Assembly (NCBI RefSeq): GCF_009176645.1
Contig: NZ_AP019007.1
Span: 496,001-560,000, forward strand
DNA: 64,000 nucleotides
Source of the DNA: Enterobacter oligotrophicus
GTDB lineage: Bacteria > Pseudomonadota > Gammaproteobacteria > Enterobacterales > Enterobacteriaceae
Direction of reading: 5' to 3'
This document shows positions 29,053 to 38,662 of this stretch, one piece after another. A program made the position numbers and the translations under genes. Numbering within the stretch: the first letter of the stretch is position 1; every line of letters starts with the position of its first letter. Under the pieces are notes generated by a model. The model did no database searches. It was not told the origin of the DNA and saw only the letters and a list, made by a program, of their open reading frames with translations.

Positions 29053-31551
29053 TTAACGGGAATTTTCAGGAATAACCTGAAACAGGGTTTTCAACTCCGG
29101 TACGCACGATCCGCAGTTCGTCCCGCAACGTAATTTGGCCCCCAGCGCCTCGACAGAATCACACCCTCCGGCGATGGCCTCACGAATCACCTTCTCCCCG
29201 ATGCTGAAACAGCTACAGATGATCCGCCCCGGTTCGGCGCGCTCATCCGGGCTCTGTCCGTTCAACAGCGCATGACGTCCGGCAAGATCAGCAGGAGCAT
29301 GCTGGAACGAGGCTTCAATAAACGTATGTGCCAGATCCGGTAATGCAGTACCTTCCCAGAACCCAAGCATCAGCGCGCCGTTATGCCACGCCAGCACGCT
29401 GCTGCGCTCGTCGGTTTTAGCGATTTGCAGTTGCCAGCCCTGATTGCTGGCGTACGCCATTACCCACTCCAGCAGCGGTTTATCGCCTGCCACGGTCAGT
29501 CGAGAGGTTTTGCGCCACCAGTAGACGGAAGACGGCAGCTCCGGCAGTTCGCGTGCATACAGTTCCCCCTGCCAGCCAGGCTGCCAGGGCATGATCCTTA
29601 CGGCGGTTTGTTTGCTCTCAGGCTGGCCTGAGCAGGGATCGCAGCGCCCTTCCACCAGCGCGTTCACCCTGCCCTGACGCGAAAAAAGGGAATTCCAGTG
29701 CATGGGCGCAAACAGCTCGCCCTCCTGTGGTGAGTCGTTAATGCGCACTCTGGCGACCATCACACCGCGCGGAGAGCTGATCCGCGCGAGCTGACCGTCG
29801 AGCAATGCAAAGCGTGAGGCATCGGCCGGACAGATCTCAACAAATGGCTCAGCGATATGCTGCATCAGCCGGGGAACGTATCCTGTGCGGGTCATGGTGT
29901 GCCATTGATCGCGAATGCGACCGGTATTCAGTATCAGCGGATAGAGCGCATCTGCCACAGCCTTGTGTAATGCAGGTTCGACGGGAACGATCCGTCTGCA
30001 GGGGAAATCTCCGGCGTTCCACTGGTACGGCTCCAGCGCGTCCCACTCAGCGCGGGTCAAGCCGGCAAGTTCATGCAGGTTTAACGCCCGCTCACCGTCA
30101 TTCTCAAAGGCCGTAAGCGCCGCATGTTCGCAAAAAATCGCCTGCGGATGTTCCCATGCAAATGCCTCTCCATAGCCAAGCTGTTCAGCTATCCTGGCGA
30201 TAATCCACCAGTCCGGTTTGGCGTTGCCAGGGGCGGGCAGGAAAGCCCGCTGACGCGAAATGCGGCGCTCGGAGTTGGTCACCGTGCCATTTTTCTCTCC
30301 CCAGCCCAGCGCCGGAAAACGAATATGAGCAAAACGGCTGGTATCTGTGTCCTGCATTACCTCCGAGACGATGACCAGCGGGCAGTTCGCCAGCGCCTGA
30401 CACACCGCATGGCTGTCCGGCAGCGATACGGCAGGGTTAGTGCCCATAATCCACACCGCTTTCACCTCACCGCGGGCAATGGCGTCAAACAGTTCCACCG
30501 CCATCAGCCCCGGCGTTTGCGCCAGCCGCCCGGTTCCCCAGAAGCGCGCCACGCGCGAGAGATCGTCCGGTTCGAAATTCATGTGTGCCGCCAGTTGATT
30601 CGCCAGCCCGCCCACTTCCCGCCCGCCCATCGCATTTGGCTGTCCGGTCAGCGAAAACGGGCCACAGCCCTGACGGGCGAATTTTCCGCTGGCAAGGTGG
30701 ACGTTGATAATGGCGTTACATTTGTCGCTCCCGCTGGTGGACTGATTGATCCCCATGGTGTAGAGCGTAATGGCGCGGGGGGCGGTCATAAACCAGTCGT
30801 AAAAAGTCCCGATCTCTTCGGCGGATAAACCGCAAAATTCTGCCACGCGAGCAACCGGCCACGCGTCGGTTTTCTGAATCAGGTTTAGCAAGCCGACAAA
30901 CAGCCCGGCGTCACTGCCCGGCGCAAGCGCCAGATGCAGATCGGCGATATCGCAGGTGGCGGTTTTGCGCGGCTCGATCACCACCACTTTCATCCCGGCG
31001 TTGTTCTGCCGGGCCTGCACCAGCCGCTGGTAGAGCACCGGATGCGTCCAGGCGGCGTTTGACCCGACGAGTACCACCAGATCGCTGTTTTCCACATCTT
31101 CATAGCTGCACGGCACCAAATCTTCCCCGAATGCGCGCTTATAGCCCACCACCGCCGACGACATACACAACCTGGAGTTGGTATCGATATTAGCCGCACC
31201 GATGAATCCCTTCATCAGCTTATTGGCGGCGTAATAGTCCTCTGTCAGCAACTGGCCGGAGGCGTAGAACGCCACCGCCTGCGGCCCCCAGGTATCAATG
31301 ATCTCCCGTAGCCGCTCGCCCGCCGCGCTTAACGCCTGTGGCCATTCCACGTCCTGGCCGTCAACAACGGGGTGTAACAGCCGCCCCTGCAGGCCTGTGG
31401 TTTCGCCCAGTGCCGAGCCTTTAACACAAAGCCGCCCAAAGTTTGCAGGATGGCGTTCATCGCCGCGCACGCTTACCTTTTCGCCCTCAACGCTGACGAC
31501 CACGCCACAGCCCACGCCGCAGTAAGGGCACGTTGTCCGCGTTTCATTCAT
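29053..31551 (-). CDS. nasA: Assimilatory nitrate reductase catalytic subunit NasA
   Basis: Cytoplasmic molybdopterin nitrate reductase, 832 residues, that reduces nitrate to nitrite for biosynthesis. The N-terminal [4Fe-4S] site is C8-x2-C11-x3-C15 (CPYCGVGC) with a fourth Cys in GRLCVKG. The Mo-bis-MGD domains follow (STSGSDKCNAIINVHLASGKF). The C-terminus carries a BFD-like [2Fe-2S] domain (IICSCFSIGEKVIREA and CGTNCGSC), the Klebsiella NasA arrangement, which accepts electrons from the NasC-type reductase. The ATG overlaps the stop of the upstream fused gene (ATGA). It is the last gene of the nas operon. Confidence 0.93.
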   Translation of the reverse strand: MNETRTTCPYCGVGCGVVVSVEGEKVSVRGDERHPANFGRLCVKGSALGETTGLQGRLLHPVVDGQDVEWPQALSAAGERLREIIDTWGPQAVAFYASGQLLTEDYYAANKLMKGFIGAANIDTNSRLCMSSAVVGYKRAFGEDLVPCSYEDVENSDLVVLVGSNAAWTHPVLYQRLVQARQNNAGMKVVVIEPRKTATCDIADLHLALAPGSDAGLFVGLLNLIQKTDAWPVARVAEFCGLSAEEIGTFYDWFMTAPRAITLYTMGINQSTSGSDKCNAIINVHLASGKFARQGCGPFSLTGQPNAMGGREVGGLANQLAAHMNFEPDDLSRVARFWGTGRLAQTPGLMAVELFDAIARGEVKAVWIMGTNPAVSLPDSHAVCQALANCPLVIVSEVMQDTDTSRFAHIRFPALGWGEKNGTVTNSERRISRQRAFLPAPGNAKPDWWIIARIAEQLGYGEAFAWEHPQAIFCEHAALTAFENDGERALNLHELAGLTRAEWDALEPYQWNAGDFPCRRIVPVEPALHKAVADALYPLILNTGRIRDQWHTMTRTGYVPRLMQHIAEPFVEICPADASRFALLDGQLARISSPRGVMVARVRINDSPQEGELFAPMHWNSLFSRQGRVNALVEGRCDPCSGQPESKQTAVRIMPWQPGWQGELYARELPELPSSVYWWRKTSRLTVAGDKPLLEWVMAYASNQGWQLQIAKTDERSSVLAWHNGALMLGFWEGTALPDLAHTFIEASFQHAPADLAGRHALLNGQSPDERAEPGRIICSCFSIGEKVIREAIAGGCDSVEALGAKLRCGTNCGSCVPELKTLFQVIPENSR

Positions 31552-34500
31552 GATGCCTCCGCTCGCATGACCAGTTCCTGGTTACCGACCCACACTTTGC
31601 CGTGTTCGACTTTTACCGGCCACGCCCGCACGGCGGGTTCACCGTTCTCACACTGCCGCCCGTCACGCAGGCGGATGCGCTGTTTATAAAGCGGAGAGAT
31701 CACCACCGGCTCACCGCCCGCATCGCCCAGAATGCCGCGCGAGAGCACGTTCGCGCTGCTGCCCGGTTCAATATCATCAAGTGCATAAACGGATTTACCA
31801 AAGCGGAACAGCGCAATAGGGTTGTGCCCCAGCCGCGCGCCAATCCCGGCTTGTTCCGGAATGTCGTCGATGCCGCAGATCTCCTGCCAGCGTTTGCTCT
31901 CCTCCGCTGGGGTGTTGTTCACCGTGGTACGGAACAGCGCCAGTCGGTTTGGATCGTTAAGCGTGGTTTGCCATTCGCACTGATACGTCTCCACCACGCG
32001 GGCCATCTCCTGCTCAAGCTCGTGGGCGATGCCCAGACTGTCGTCGAGGATCACCTCACGCAGGTAGTCCAGCCCACCTTCAAGGTTATCCATCCAGGTA
32101 CTGGTACGCTGCAGGCGGTCCGCAGTACGGATATAAAACATCAGGAAGCGATCGACGGTACGAACTAAGGTTTCGTCATCCAGATCGCTGGCAAAGAGAT
32201 CCGCATGGCGCGGTTTCATGCCACCGTTACCGCAAAGATAGAGATTCCAGCCCTTGTCCGTGGCAATGACACCGACATCTTTACTCTGCGCTTCGGCGCA
32301 CTCGCGGGTGCAGCCGGACACCGCCATTTTGATTTTATGCGGCGCACGCAACCCCTTGTAGCGGTGCTCCAGTTTTACCGCCAGCCCGGTAGAATCCTGC
32401 ACGCCATAGCGGCACCAGGTCGACCCGACGCAGGACTTCACCGTGCGGAGGGACTTACCGTAAGCGTGTCCGGTTTCAAACCCAGCCTCCACCAGCGCCT
32501 GCCAGATCTCCGGCAGTTGTTCAAGGGTGGCACCGAACAGATCAATACGCTGTCCGCCGGTGATTTTGCTGTACAGGTTGTAGCGTTTTGCGATCTGGCC
32601 GATGGCGATCAGCCCGTCGGCGGTCACTTCGCCTGCTGGCATGCGCGGCACGATGGAGTAGGTCCCGTCCTTCTGGATATTGGCAAAGTAGCGGTCGTTG
32701 GTATCCTGCAGCGGCAGATGCGCCGGTTTTAACAGGTATTCATTCCAGCAGGAGGCGAGCACTGATCCTACCAGCGGCTTACAGATCTCACATCCGTGTC
32801 CGTGCCCATAGCGACCGATCAACTGGTCGAAGGTGCGAATGTGGTTGACGCGAACCAGGTGATAAATTTCCTGCCGCGAGTACGGGAAGTGTTCGCAGAT
32901 ATCCTTTTTCACCTCCACGCCCTGCTCCGCAAGCTGGAATTCCATCACCTGCTTCACCAGCGCGCTACAGCCCCCACAGCCCGTCGCCGCTTTGGTGCAC
33001 TGTTTAACCGCGCCGATATCCGTTGCACCTGCGCTCACCGCCTGGCAAATATCGCCTTTGCTGACGTTATGACACGAACAGATCTGCGCGCTTTCCGGCA
33101 GCGCCGCCACGCCCAGCGCTTTCGGCGCACTGCCTGACGAAGCGGGTAAAATCAGGGTTTCAGGCTCTTTTGGCAGGCTGATACCATTGAGCATCATCTG
33201 CACCAGCGTAGCGTATTCGCTCGCATCGCCCACCAGCACGCCACCCAGCAACGTTTTGCTGTCGTGACTGACCACGATTTTTTTGTAGATCTGCTGAGGG
33301 CCATGCGTCCACTGGTAACATAACGCGCCAGGGGTTCGCCCGTGGGCATCCCCAAACGAGGCCACATCTACGCCGAGCAGCTTCAGTTTGGTACTCATAT
33401 CGGCCCCGGCAAACCTCTTCTCTTCGCCTGCAAGCGTAGCCGCCACAACGCGTGCCATTTGATAGCCTGGTGCCACTAAGCCGAAAATTTTGCCTTCCCA
33501 TAGTGCGCATTCACCGATGGCAAACACGTTTTGATCGGAGGTCTGACAGCGGGCATCAATGCAGATCCCTCCACGTTCACCAGTGCTCAGCCCGCTGCTG
33601 CGTGCCAGCGCATCCTGCGGACGAATACCGGCCGAGAAGACCACCATATCGGTTTCCAGCTGTTCACCATCGGCGAAGCGCAGTACCAGCCCGTCGTCCG
33701 TTGTCGCAATTTCCGTGGTGGCTTTACAGGTGTGTACCCCCACGCCCAGTGCCTCAATTTTCTTGCGCAGCATTGCCGCGCCGTCGTTGTCGAGCTGAAC
33801 TGCCATTAGATTCGGCGCAAACTCCACCACGTGAGTTTCCAGCCCCAGTTGTTTCAGCGCGTTCGCCGCTTCCAGCCCCAGCAGGCCACCGCCTATGACC
33901 ACACCACGACGGGAGCCTTCAGCATGTGCCGCAATGTTGTCGAGATCGTCGAGCGTGCGATAGACAAAGCAGCCCGGCAGATCGTTACCGGGTACAGGCG
34001 GTACAAACGGATACGAGCCGGTTGCCAGCACTAGTTTATCCCAGTGGGTTTCATGCCCGCTGGCGGTGCGCACCACGTGCGTTTCGCGGTCAATCGCGAC
34101 GATCTGCTGAGCCAGACGCAGCTCAATGCCGTTGTCGGTAAAGAAATCACCTTTCACCAGCGAGAGCGAATCTGCGCTGCGCCCGCCAAAATATTCTGAA
34201 AGGTGGACACGGTCATACGCGGCATAGCGCTCTTCACCGAAGACGATAATCTGGTATTGCTGGTGCAGATTGCGGTTAACGCAGTCTTCAAGAAAATGAT
34301 GGCCGACCATACCGTGTCCAACCACCACCAGAGTAGGTTTTGTCATAGCGTTTTGTCCTGCAACCTGCGGTTGCGTAGTGAAACGATCGAACAGCCAGTC
34401 CACGTGCGCGGGAACCGGCGTTGCCAGTAAATCGGTGAAGGTCGTTGCGCTGCGGCAATCCCCCACCAGCAGCACGCCTGCAAGGGTGCCGTGATTGATC

Positions 34501-35534
34501 ACCAAGCGGCGGTAATGGCGCGTCAGCGGGTCCCACGATTGCCAGACCACATCATCCGCCTGTGCCGTTGCGCGTCCGGCGCAGAACAACTCCACGCCCG
34601 TCACCTTGAGGCGCATCCCGTTCCCGGTTAGCGCGACGGGCGTTGCCGTATCACCAGCCAGGCGAGCGGCGAGGATATCTGCCTGTGCCAGGCACGGGGC
34701 GACCAGGCCAAATGTCTGACCCTCTGTTTCGCAGCATTCGCCGATGGCGCTGATGTGTGGTGCGGATGTCTGCATCCAGCGGTCAACCACAATGCCTCTG
34801 GCGCACTCAATGCCACTCGCTTTTGCCAGCGTAACGTTGGGCTGCACGCCAGTAGCCAGCACCACGCGCCTGGCGTCGAGCTGACGGCCATGGGATAACG
34901 TCACAGAATCCGCGGCGATAGCCGTAATGCTGGTAGCCAGTTCACACCGCACACCGCGCTCCGCCAGGGCCTCTTCCAGCAGCAGCCCCGCCTGCTGATC
35001 CAGCTGTTGTTCCATCAACCACGGGCCGCGATGCACCAGCGTGACATTGTCACAAGTCCGCGCAAGCGCCGCCGCTGCCTCGACACCGAGCACGCCGCCC
35101 CCCAGCACCACCGCCGGGCCTGGCGTTTCGAGAATCGCGCGGGTATCCTTCAGGGTGCGAAACGTAAAGACGTGCGGTGCGTCGTGACCAGGGATCGGCG
35201 GCACAAACGGCAGCGACCCGGTGGCAAACACCAGTTCATCCCACGGCAGCGTCAGGCTTTGGGTATGGACTTCAGCGCGCACCACATCCACCGCCGTCAC
35301 CTTTTCCCCTCTCAGAACCGTGACGCCACGCTGCTGATACCAGTCGTCCTCCTGCAGGCGAATAGTCGCCGCCTGTTTTTCGCCGCCCAGCACCGGAGAA
35401 AGCTGAATGCGGTTGTAGGCATGCTCATGCTCATCGCCAATCACGGTGATAGCAAAGCGGCCAGGCGCACGCCCGGTTAGCGAGGCAATCAGCCGTGTCG
35501 CCGCCATTCCATTGCCGATAATCACCAGTCGCAT
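31548..35534 (-). CDS. nasB: Fused NasC-type reductase, NirB-type siroheme nitrite reductase and NirD-type domain
   Basis: A single 1328-residue protein. Residues 1 to about 395 form an FAD/NAD(P)H reductase like Klebsiella NasC (GNGMAATRLIASL, LVFATGSLPFVPP, LGGGVLGVEAAAAL). A second start-like Met397 opens a complete NirB: another FAD/NAD domain, a BFD-type [2Fe-2S] domain (QICSCHNVSKGD), and the siroheme/[4Fe-4S] half-domains with ligands in SCVGSTWCRYG and SGCTRECAEA. The last 100 residues are NirD-like and lack Rieske ligands, as usual. The start at 35534 is chosen over an upstream Met because GAGGAGG lies eight bases before it. It would reduce nitrite to ammonium and may also feed NasA. 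Klebsiella is described with nasC and nasB separate. Confidence 0.9.
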   Translation of the reverse strand: MRLVIIGNGMAATRLIASLTGRAPGRFAITVIGDEHEHAYNRIQLSPVLGGEKQAATIRLQEDDWYQQRGVTVLRGEKVTAVDVVRAEVHTQSLTLPWDELVFATGSLPFVPPIPGHDAPHVFTFRTLKDTRAILETPGPAVVLGGGVLGVEAAAALARTCDNVTLVHRGPWLMEQQLDQQAGLLLEEALAERGVRCELATSITAIAADSVTLSHGRQLDARRVVLATGVQPNVTLAKASGIECARGIVVDRWMQTSAPHISAIGECCETEGQTFGLVAPCLAQADILAARLAGDTATPVALTGNGMRLKVTGVELFCAGRATAQADDVVWQSWDPLTRHYRRLVINHGTLAGVLLVGDCRSATTFTDLLATPVPAHVDWLFDRFTTQPQVAGQNAMTKPTLVVVGHGMVGHHFLEDCVNRNLHQQYQIIVFGEERYAAYDRVHLSEYFGGRSADSLSLVKGDFFTDNGIELRLAQQIVAIDRETHVVRTASGHETHWDKLVLATGSYPFVPPVPGNDLPGCFVYRTLDDLDNIAAHAEGSRRGVVIGGGLLGLEAANALKQLGLETHVVEFAPNLMAVQLDNDGAAMLRKKIEALGVGVHTCKATTEIATTDDGLVLRFADGEQLETDMVVFSAGIRPQDALARSSGLSTGERGGICIDARCQTSDQNVFAIGECALWEGKIFGLVAPGYQMARVVAATLAGEEKRFAGADMSTKLKLLGVDVASFGDAHGRTPGALCYQWTHGPQQIYKKIVVSHDSKTLLGGVLVGDASEYATLVQMMLNGISLPKEPETLILPASSGSAPKALGVAALPESAQICSCHNVSKGDICQAVSAGATDIGAVKQCTKAATGCGGCSALVKQVMEFQLAEQGVEVKKDICEHFPYSRQEIYHLVRVNHIRTFDQLIGRYGHGHGCEICKPLVGSVLASCWNEYLLKPAHLPLQDTNDRYFANIQKDGTYSIVPRMPAGEVTADGLIAIGQIAKRYNLYSKITGGQRIDLFGATLEQLPEIWQALVEAGFETGHAYGKSLRTVKSCVGSTWCRYGVQDSTGLAVKLEHRYKGLRAPHKIKMAVSGCTRECAEAQSKDVGVIATDKGWNLYLCGNGGMKPRHADLFASDLDDETLVRTVDRFLMFYIRTADRLQRTSTWMDNLEGGLDYLREVILDDSLGIAHELEQEMARVVETYQCEWQTTLNDPNRLALFRTTVNNTPAEESKRWQEICGIDDIPEQAGIGARLGHNPIALFRFGKSVYALDDIEPGSSANVLSRGILGDAGGEPVVISPLYKQRIRLRDGRQCENGEPAVRAWPVKVEHGKVWVGNQELVMRAEAS

Positions 35535-35547
35535 CGTGGCCTCCTCG

Positions 35548-36336
35548 TTACGCCGCTTTCGGCTGCTTTTCATAGAGGAAATGGAGGATTTGCTGGCGCA
35601 GGTGGTGATAACGGCTGTCGTCCGCCAGTTGCACCCGATTGCGCGGCCGCGGCAGGTTAACAGACAGGATCTCCCCGACGTTGGCCGCCGGGCCGTTGGT
35701 CATCATCAGCACGCGATCGGAGAGCAGCACCGCCTCGTCCACGTCATGCGTGATCAGCACGATGGTGGTGTTCAGCGCCTGCTGGATCTGCATCACCGAG
35801 TCCTGCAGATGCGCACGCGTCAGCGCATCCAGCGCGCCAAAGGGTTCATCCATCAGTAAGACTTTCGGCTTCATCGCCAGCGCGCGGGCGATACCTACAC
35901 GTTGCTTCATGCCGCCGGATATTTCTCCCGGACGTTTATGCAGGGCGTGACCCATCTGCACGCGATCGAGGTTGTGCTCTATCCACTCCTTGCGCTCGGC
36001 TTTACTCATGGTGCGACGAAACACCTGATCCACCGCCAGCGCGACGTTGTCGAAGCAGGTGAGCCACGGCAGCAAAGAGTGGTTCTGAAATACCACCGCG
36101 CGCTCGGGCCCTGGACCGGCAATTTCACGGTTGTCACAGATCAGCCCGCCTTCGGTCGGCAACGTGATCCCGGCGATCAGGTTCAGCAGCGTCGATTTGC
36201 CGCAGCCCGAGTGACCAATCAGGCTCACAGTTTCGCCTTCGTGAATATCAAAAGAGACGTTCTGCAGCGCCAGAAACTCGCCGCTGGCAGTGGAAAAACG
36301 CTGGCTCACAGCCTGTACCTGAATTAACGGTTTCAT
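35548..36336 (-). CDS. nasD: Nitrate/nitrite ABC transporter ATP-binding protein NasD
   Basis: ATPase of the high-affinity nitrate/nitrite importer; about 262 residues from the ATG at 36336, chosen because AAGGAG sits five bases upstream (a GTG and another ATG lie just before). Walker A is GHSGCGKST, the signature is SGGMKQRVG and Walker B is VLLMDEPF. It is related to the taurine and NrtD-type ATPases. It lies nine bases after nasE and 13 bases before the fused reductase gene in the nas operon. Confidence 0.92.
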   Translation of the reverse strand: MKPLIQVQAVSQRFSTASGEFLALQNVSFDIHEGETVSLIGHSGCGKSTLLNLIAGITLPTEGGLICDNREIAGPGPERAVVFQNHSLLPWLTCFDNVALAVDQVFRRTMSKAERKEWIEHNLDRVQMGHALHKRPGEISGGMKQRVGIARALAMKPKVLLMDEPFGALDALTRAHLQDSVMQIQQALNTTIVLITHDVDEAVLLSDRVLMMTNGPAANVGEILSVNLPRPRNRVQLADDSRYHHLRQQILHFLYEKQPKAA

Positions 36337-36345
36337 CATCACTCC

Positions 36346-37224
36346 TTATTTTTCCTGCCAGCTAAAGCGACGGGCGATCAGCATCAGCCCCTGCTCCAGC
36401 AGCAACCCGACCACGCCAATGATGACGATGGCGATGAGAATGTTTTCGACGTTGAGGTTGTTCCACTCGTTCCAGATCCAGAAGCCGATCCCCAGCCCCC
36501 CGGTCAGCATTTCAGCGGCGACGATCACCAGCCAGGCGATACCGATGGAGAGGCGCACCCCGGTCAACACGGCGGGCAGCACGGCGGGGAAGAGAATGCG
36601 GCGCATGATGGTCCACTCAGAGAGCTGCAGCACGCGAGCAACATTGAGATAGTCCTGCGGAATACGGCGCACGCCTTCGGCGGTATTGATCACCATCGGC
36701 CAGATCGAGCAGATAAAAATCGTCCAGCTCGATGCGGGTTCCGCTTTCTGGAACAACAGCAAGCCGATAGGTAGCCAGGCCAGCGGGCTGACCGGGCGCA
36801 GAAGCGCAATCAGCGGGTTGAACATGCGCGCAAAAAAGGTGAAGCGGCCAATCAGAAAACCGAGCGGAATACCGGCCAGCGCCGCCAGACCAAAGCCCAC
36901 CGCCACACGCTGCAGCGAGGCAAGCACGTTCCAGCCGATGCCCATATCGTTGGGGCCGTCGCGGTAGAACGGGTTGGCGAAGAGTGTTAACGCCGAATCC
37001 AGCGTACTGAGCGGCGTCGGGAAACCTTTGCTGTTAATCGCCGCCAGTTGCCAGAGCACCACCAGCAAGCCCAGGCCGAGGAGCGCCGGGATGATGCGCT
37101 GTAACAGGCCATTCATCCGCCGGGCAAACGCAGGCGCGCGACGGCGAACCTGTAACGGAGGCAGGACAATCACTTCCCCGCTCTCTGACGTCTCTTGTGG
37201 TTTCGTATTTTGCAGATGCTGCAT
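36346..37224 (-). CDS. nasE: Nitrate/nitrite ABC transporter permease NasE
   Basis: Inner-membrane permease, 292 residues, of the NrtB/SsuC type. After a cytoplasmic N-terminus comes the first helix (LLQRIIPALLGLGLLVVLWQLAA), then about five more. The EAA-like loop for the ATPase is RIPQDYLNVARVLQLSEWT. Only one permease gene is present, so a homodimer is expected. It starts two bases after nasF ends. Confidence 0.92.
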   Translation of the reverse strand: MQHLQNTKPQETSESGEVIVLPPLQVRRRAPAFARRMNGLLQRIIPALLGLGLLVVLWQLAAINSKGFPTPLSTLDSALTLFANPFYRDGPNDMGIGWNVLASLQRVAVGFGLAALAGIPLGFLIGRFTFFARMFNPLIALLRPVSPLAWLPIGLLLFQKAEPASSWTIFICSIWPMVINTAEGVRRIPQDYLNVARVLQLSEWTIMRRILFPAVLPAVLTGVRLSIGIAWLVIVAAEMLTGGLGIGFWIWNEWNNLNVENILIAIVIIGVVGLLLEQGLMLIARRFSWQEK

Positions 37225-37226
37225 AA

Positions 37227-38474
37227 TCAGGCCCCTCTGTGATGAATGGCGAAGCGGGTGGCGTAACCTTCCGGATCGGTACCGTTCCAGACGGTGCCGT
37301 CCATCAGTGTGCTGCTGCGAAGTGATGATGCCGGTGTGGTGATCCCCCCTACGGCTGTGGCGGCATCCTGCCAGACCGACGTCTGGTTAATACGCTGTGC
37401 GATGCCCGCGTAGTCCGGTGCAGATTTGAGTAATCCCCAGCGGCGGAACTGGGTTAAGAACCACATGCCGTCGGAAAGATACGGATAGCTCACGGCACCG
37501 TCGTTGAAGAAGCGGATTGGATGCGCATCCTGCCAGCGCTGGCCGAGGCCGTTTTCGTATTCACCGAGCATCCTCCCGGTGAGGTATTGCTCTTTGGTGT
37601 TCAGCCACGCGCGACGTGCGAGGATCTGCGCGGTTTCGCGTTTGTTCTGCGGTGAAGCGTCGATCCAGCGCGCAGCCTCCAGAACAGCGCTCACCAGCGC
37701 GCGGGCGGTATGCGGGTTTTTATCTACCCAGTCGCGGCGCGTACCGAGAATTTTTTCGGGATGATCGGCCCAGATGGACTGAGAGGTTGCGGCGGTAAAC
37801 CCGATCCGGTCGTTAATGGCGCGCGCATTCCACGGCTCCCCGACGCAAAAACCGACCATGTTGCCTATGCGCATGTTCATCACCATTTGCGGTGGCGGCA
37901 CCACCACGGTGCGAACGTCGTCGAACGGATTAATACCCGCGCTGCCCAGCCAGTAATAGAGCCACATGGCGTGCGTGCCCGTCGGAAAGGTGTGTGCAAA
38001 GGTGTATGTCCCCGGTGCCTGCTGCCCAATCATTTTTGTCAGGCTATCCAGATCGCGAACGCCCTTCTCTGCCAGATCGCTGGAGAGCGTAATGGCCTGG
38101 CCGTTCTGGTTGAGAGTCATCAGGTTTGCCATCTGCTGAGGCTTACCGGCGATACCCAGCTCCAGCCCGTAAAGCAGGCCGTAGAGAATATGTGCGGCAT
38201 CCAGTTCCCCGGCGACCAGCTTGTCACGCACTGCCGCCCAGCTCGCCTCTTTCGTGGGCACGAGGGTAATGCCGTATTTTTTATCAAACCCTTTCAGCGC
38301 CGCGATAACGAGCGGAGCACAGTCGGTCAGAGGGATAAACCCTACGCGTACCGTCTCCTGCTCGGGCTTATCCGAGCCAGCCGCCCACGCCGCCTGCATG
38401 ACGCCAGGTAACAGCATTGCCCCGCTCGCCAGCATGCTGGCCTGCAAAAACCGTCGTCTCGACACATCCGCCAT
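37227..38474 (-). CDS. nasF: Nitrate/nitrite-binding protein NasF (Tat-type signal)
   Basis: Periplasmic solute-binding protein of the NrtA/CmpA type, 415 residues. The start is the ATG at 38474 because AGGAG lies seven bases upstream and the product opens with a twin-arginine signal (SRRRFLQA, Arg6-Arg7) followed by a hydrophobic stretch and AWA|AG. The binding domain carries typical segments (VRVGFIPLTDCAPLVIAALKG). Tat export would allow folding before export. It is the first gene of the nas operon, behind a long leader with a terminator. Confidence 0.92.
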   Translation of the reverse strand: MADVSRRRFLQASMLASGAMLLPGVMQAAWAAGSDKPEQETVRVGFIPLTDCAPLVIAALKGFDKKYGITLVPTKEASWAAVRDKLVAGELDAAHILYGLLYGLELGIAGKPQQMANLMTLNQNGQAITLSSDLAEKGVRDLDSLTKMIGQQAPGTYTFAHTFPTGTHAMWLYYWLGSAGINPFDDVRTVVVPPPQMVMNMRIGNMVGFCVGEPWNARAINDRIGFTAATSQSIWADHPEKILGTRRDWVDKNPHTARALVSAVLEAARWIDASPQNKRETAQILARRAWLNTKEQYLTGRMLGEYENGLGQRWQDAHPIRFFNDGAVSYPYLSDGMWFLTQFRRWGLLKSAPDYAGIAQRINQTSVWQDAATAVGGITTPASSLRSSTLMDGTVWNGTDPEGYATRFAIHHRGA

Positions 38475-38495
38475 AACCACTCCTGAAAAAAAGCC

Positions 38496-38535
38496 AAAAA
38501 AAAGCGCCCGACAGTGCCGGAGCACCGCTGGACGC
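38496..38535 (-). terminator. Intrinsic terminator inside the nasF leader (attenuator)
   Basis: On the minus strand, GCGTCC pairs with GGGCGC and an inner GGTGC pairs with GCACT around a TCCG loop; eight T residues follow. It lies 22 bases upstream of the nasF start codon, so it would stop transcription before the operon. This is the layout of the Klebsiella nasF leader, where NasR allows read-through when nitrate or nitrite is present. Confidence 0.85.
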
Positions 38536-38554
38536 CTTTATCCCGAAGACACAT

Positions 38555-38570
38555 GCACCGCCGTTGGTAC
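38555..38570 (-). promoter_or_regulatory. Hexaloop hairpin in nasF leader, probable NasR (ANTAR) target
   Basis: GTACC and GGTGC form a five-base-pair stem (one G-U pair) around the hexaloop AACGGC. The loop has A at position 1 and G at position 4, the two bases reported as conserved in RNA targets of ANTAR domains. It lies 19 bases before the terminator stem. The partner first hairpin of the usual two-hairpin motif is not clear. Confidence 0.6.
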
Positions 38571-38596
38571 ATTGTCGAAAGTAGTGAGTTTGTCAC

Positions 38597-38612
38597 TGCA
38601 AAGTAGATGCCA
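38597..38612 (-). promoter_or_regulatory. Sigma-54 promoter of the nas operon
   Basis: On the minus strand TGGCAT-CTACT-TTGCA matches the sigma-54 consensus, with GG and GC separated by exactly ten bases. The start site would be near 38587, giving a leader of about 110 bases that contains the hairpin and terminator. Two NtrC-like sites lie upstream. Confidence 0.8.
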
Positions 38613-38662
38613 GTTTTTAATCCCTTGTTTTTCCGCCTCTCATCGGTTGCTGCCAGCGATTA

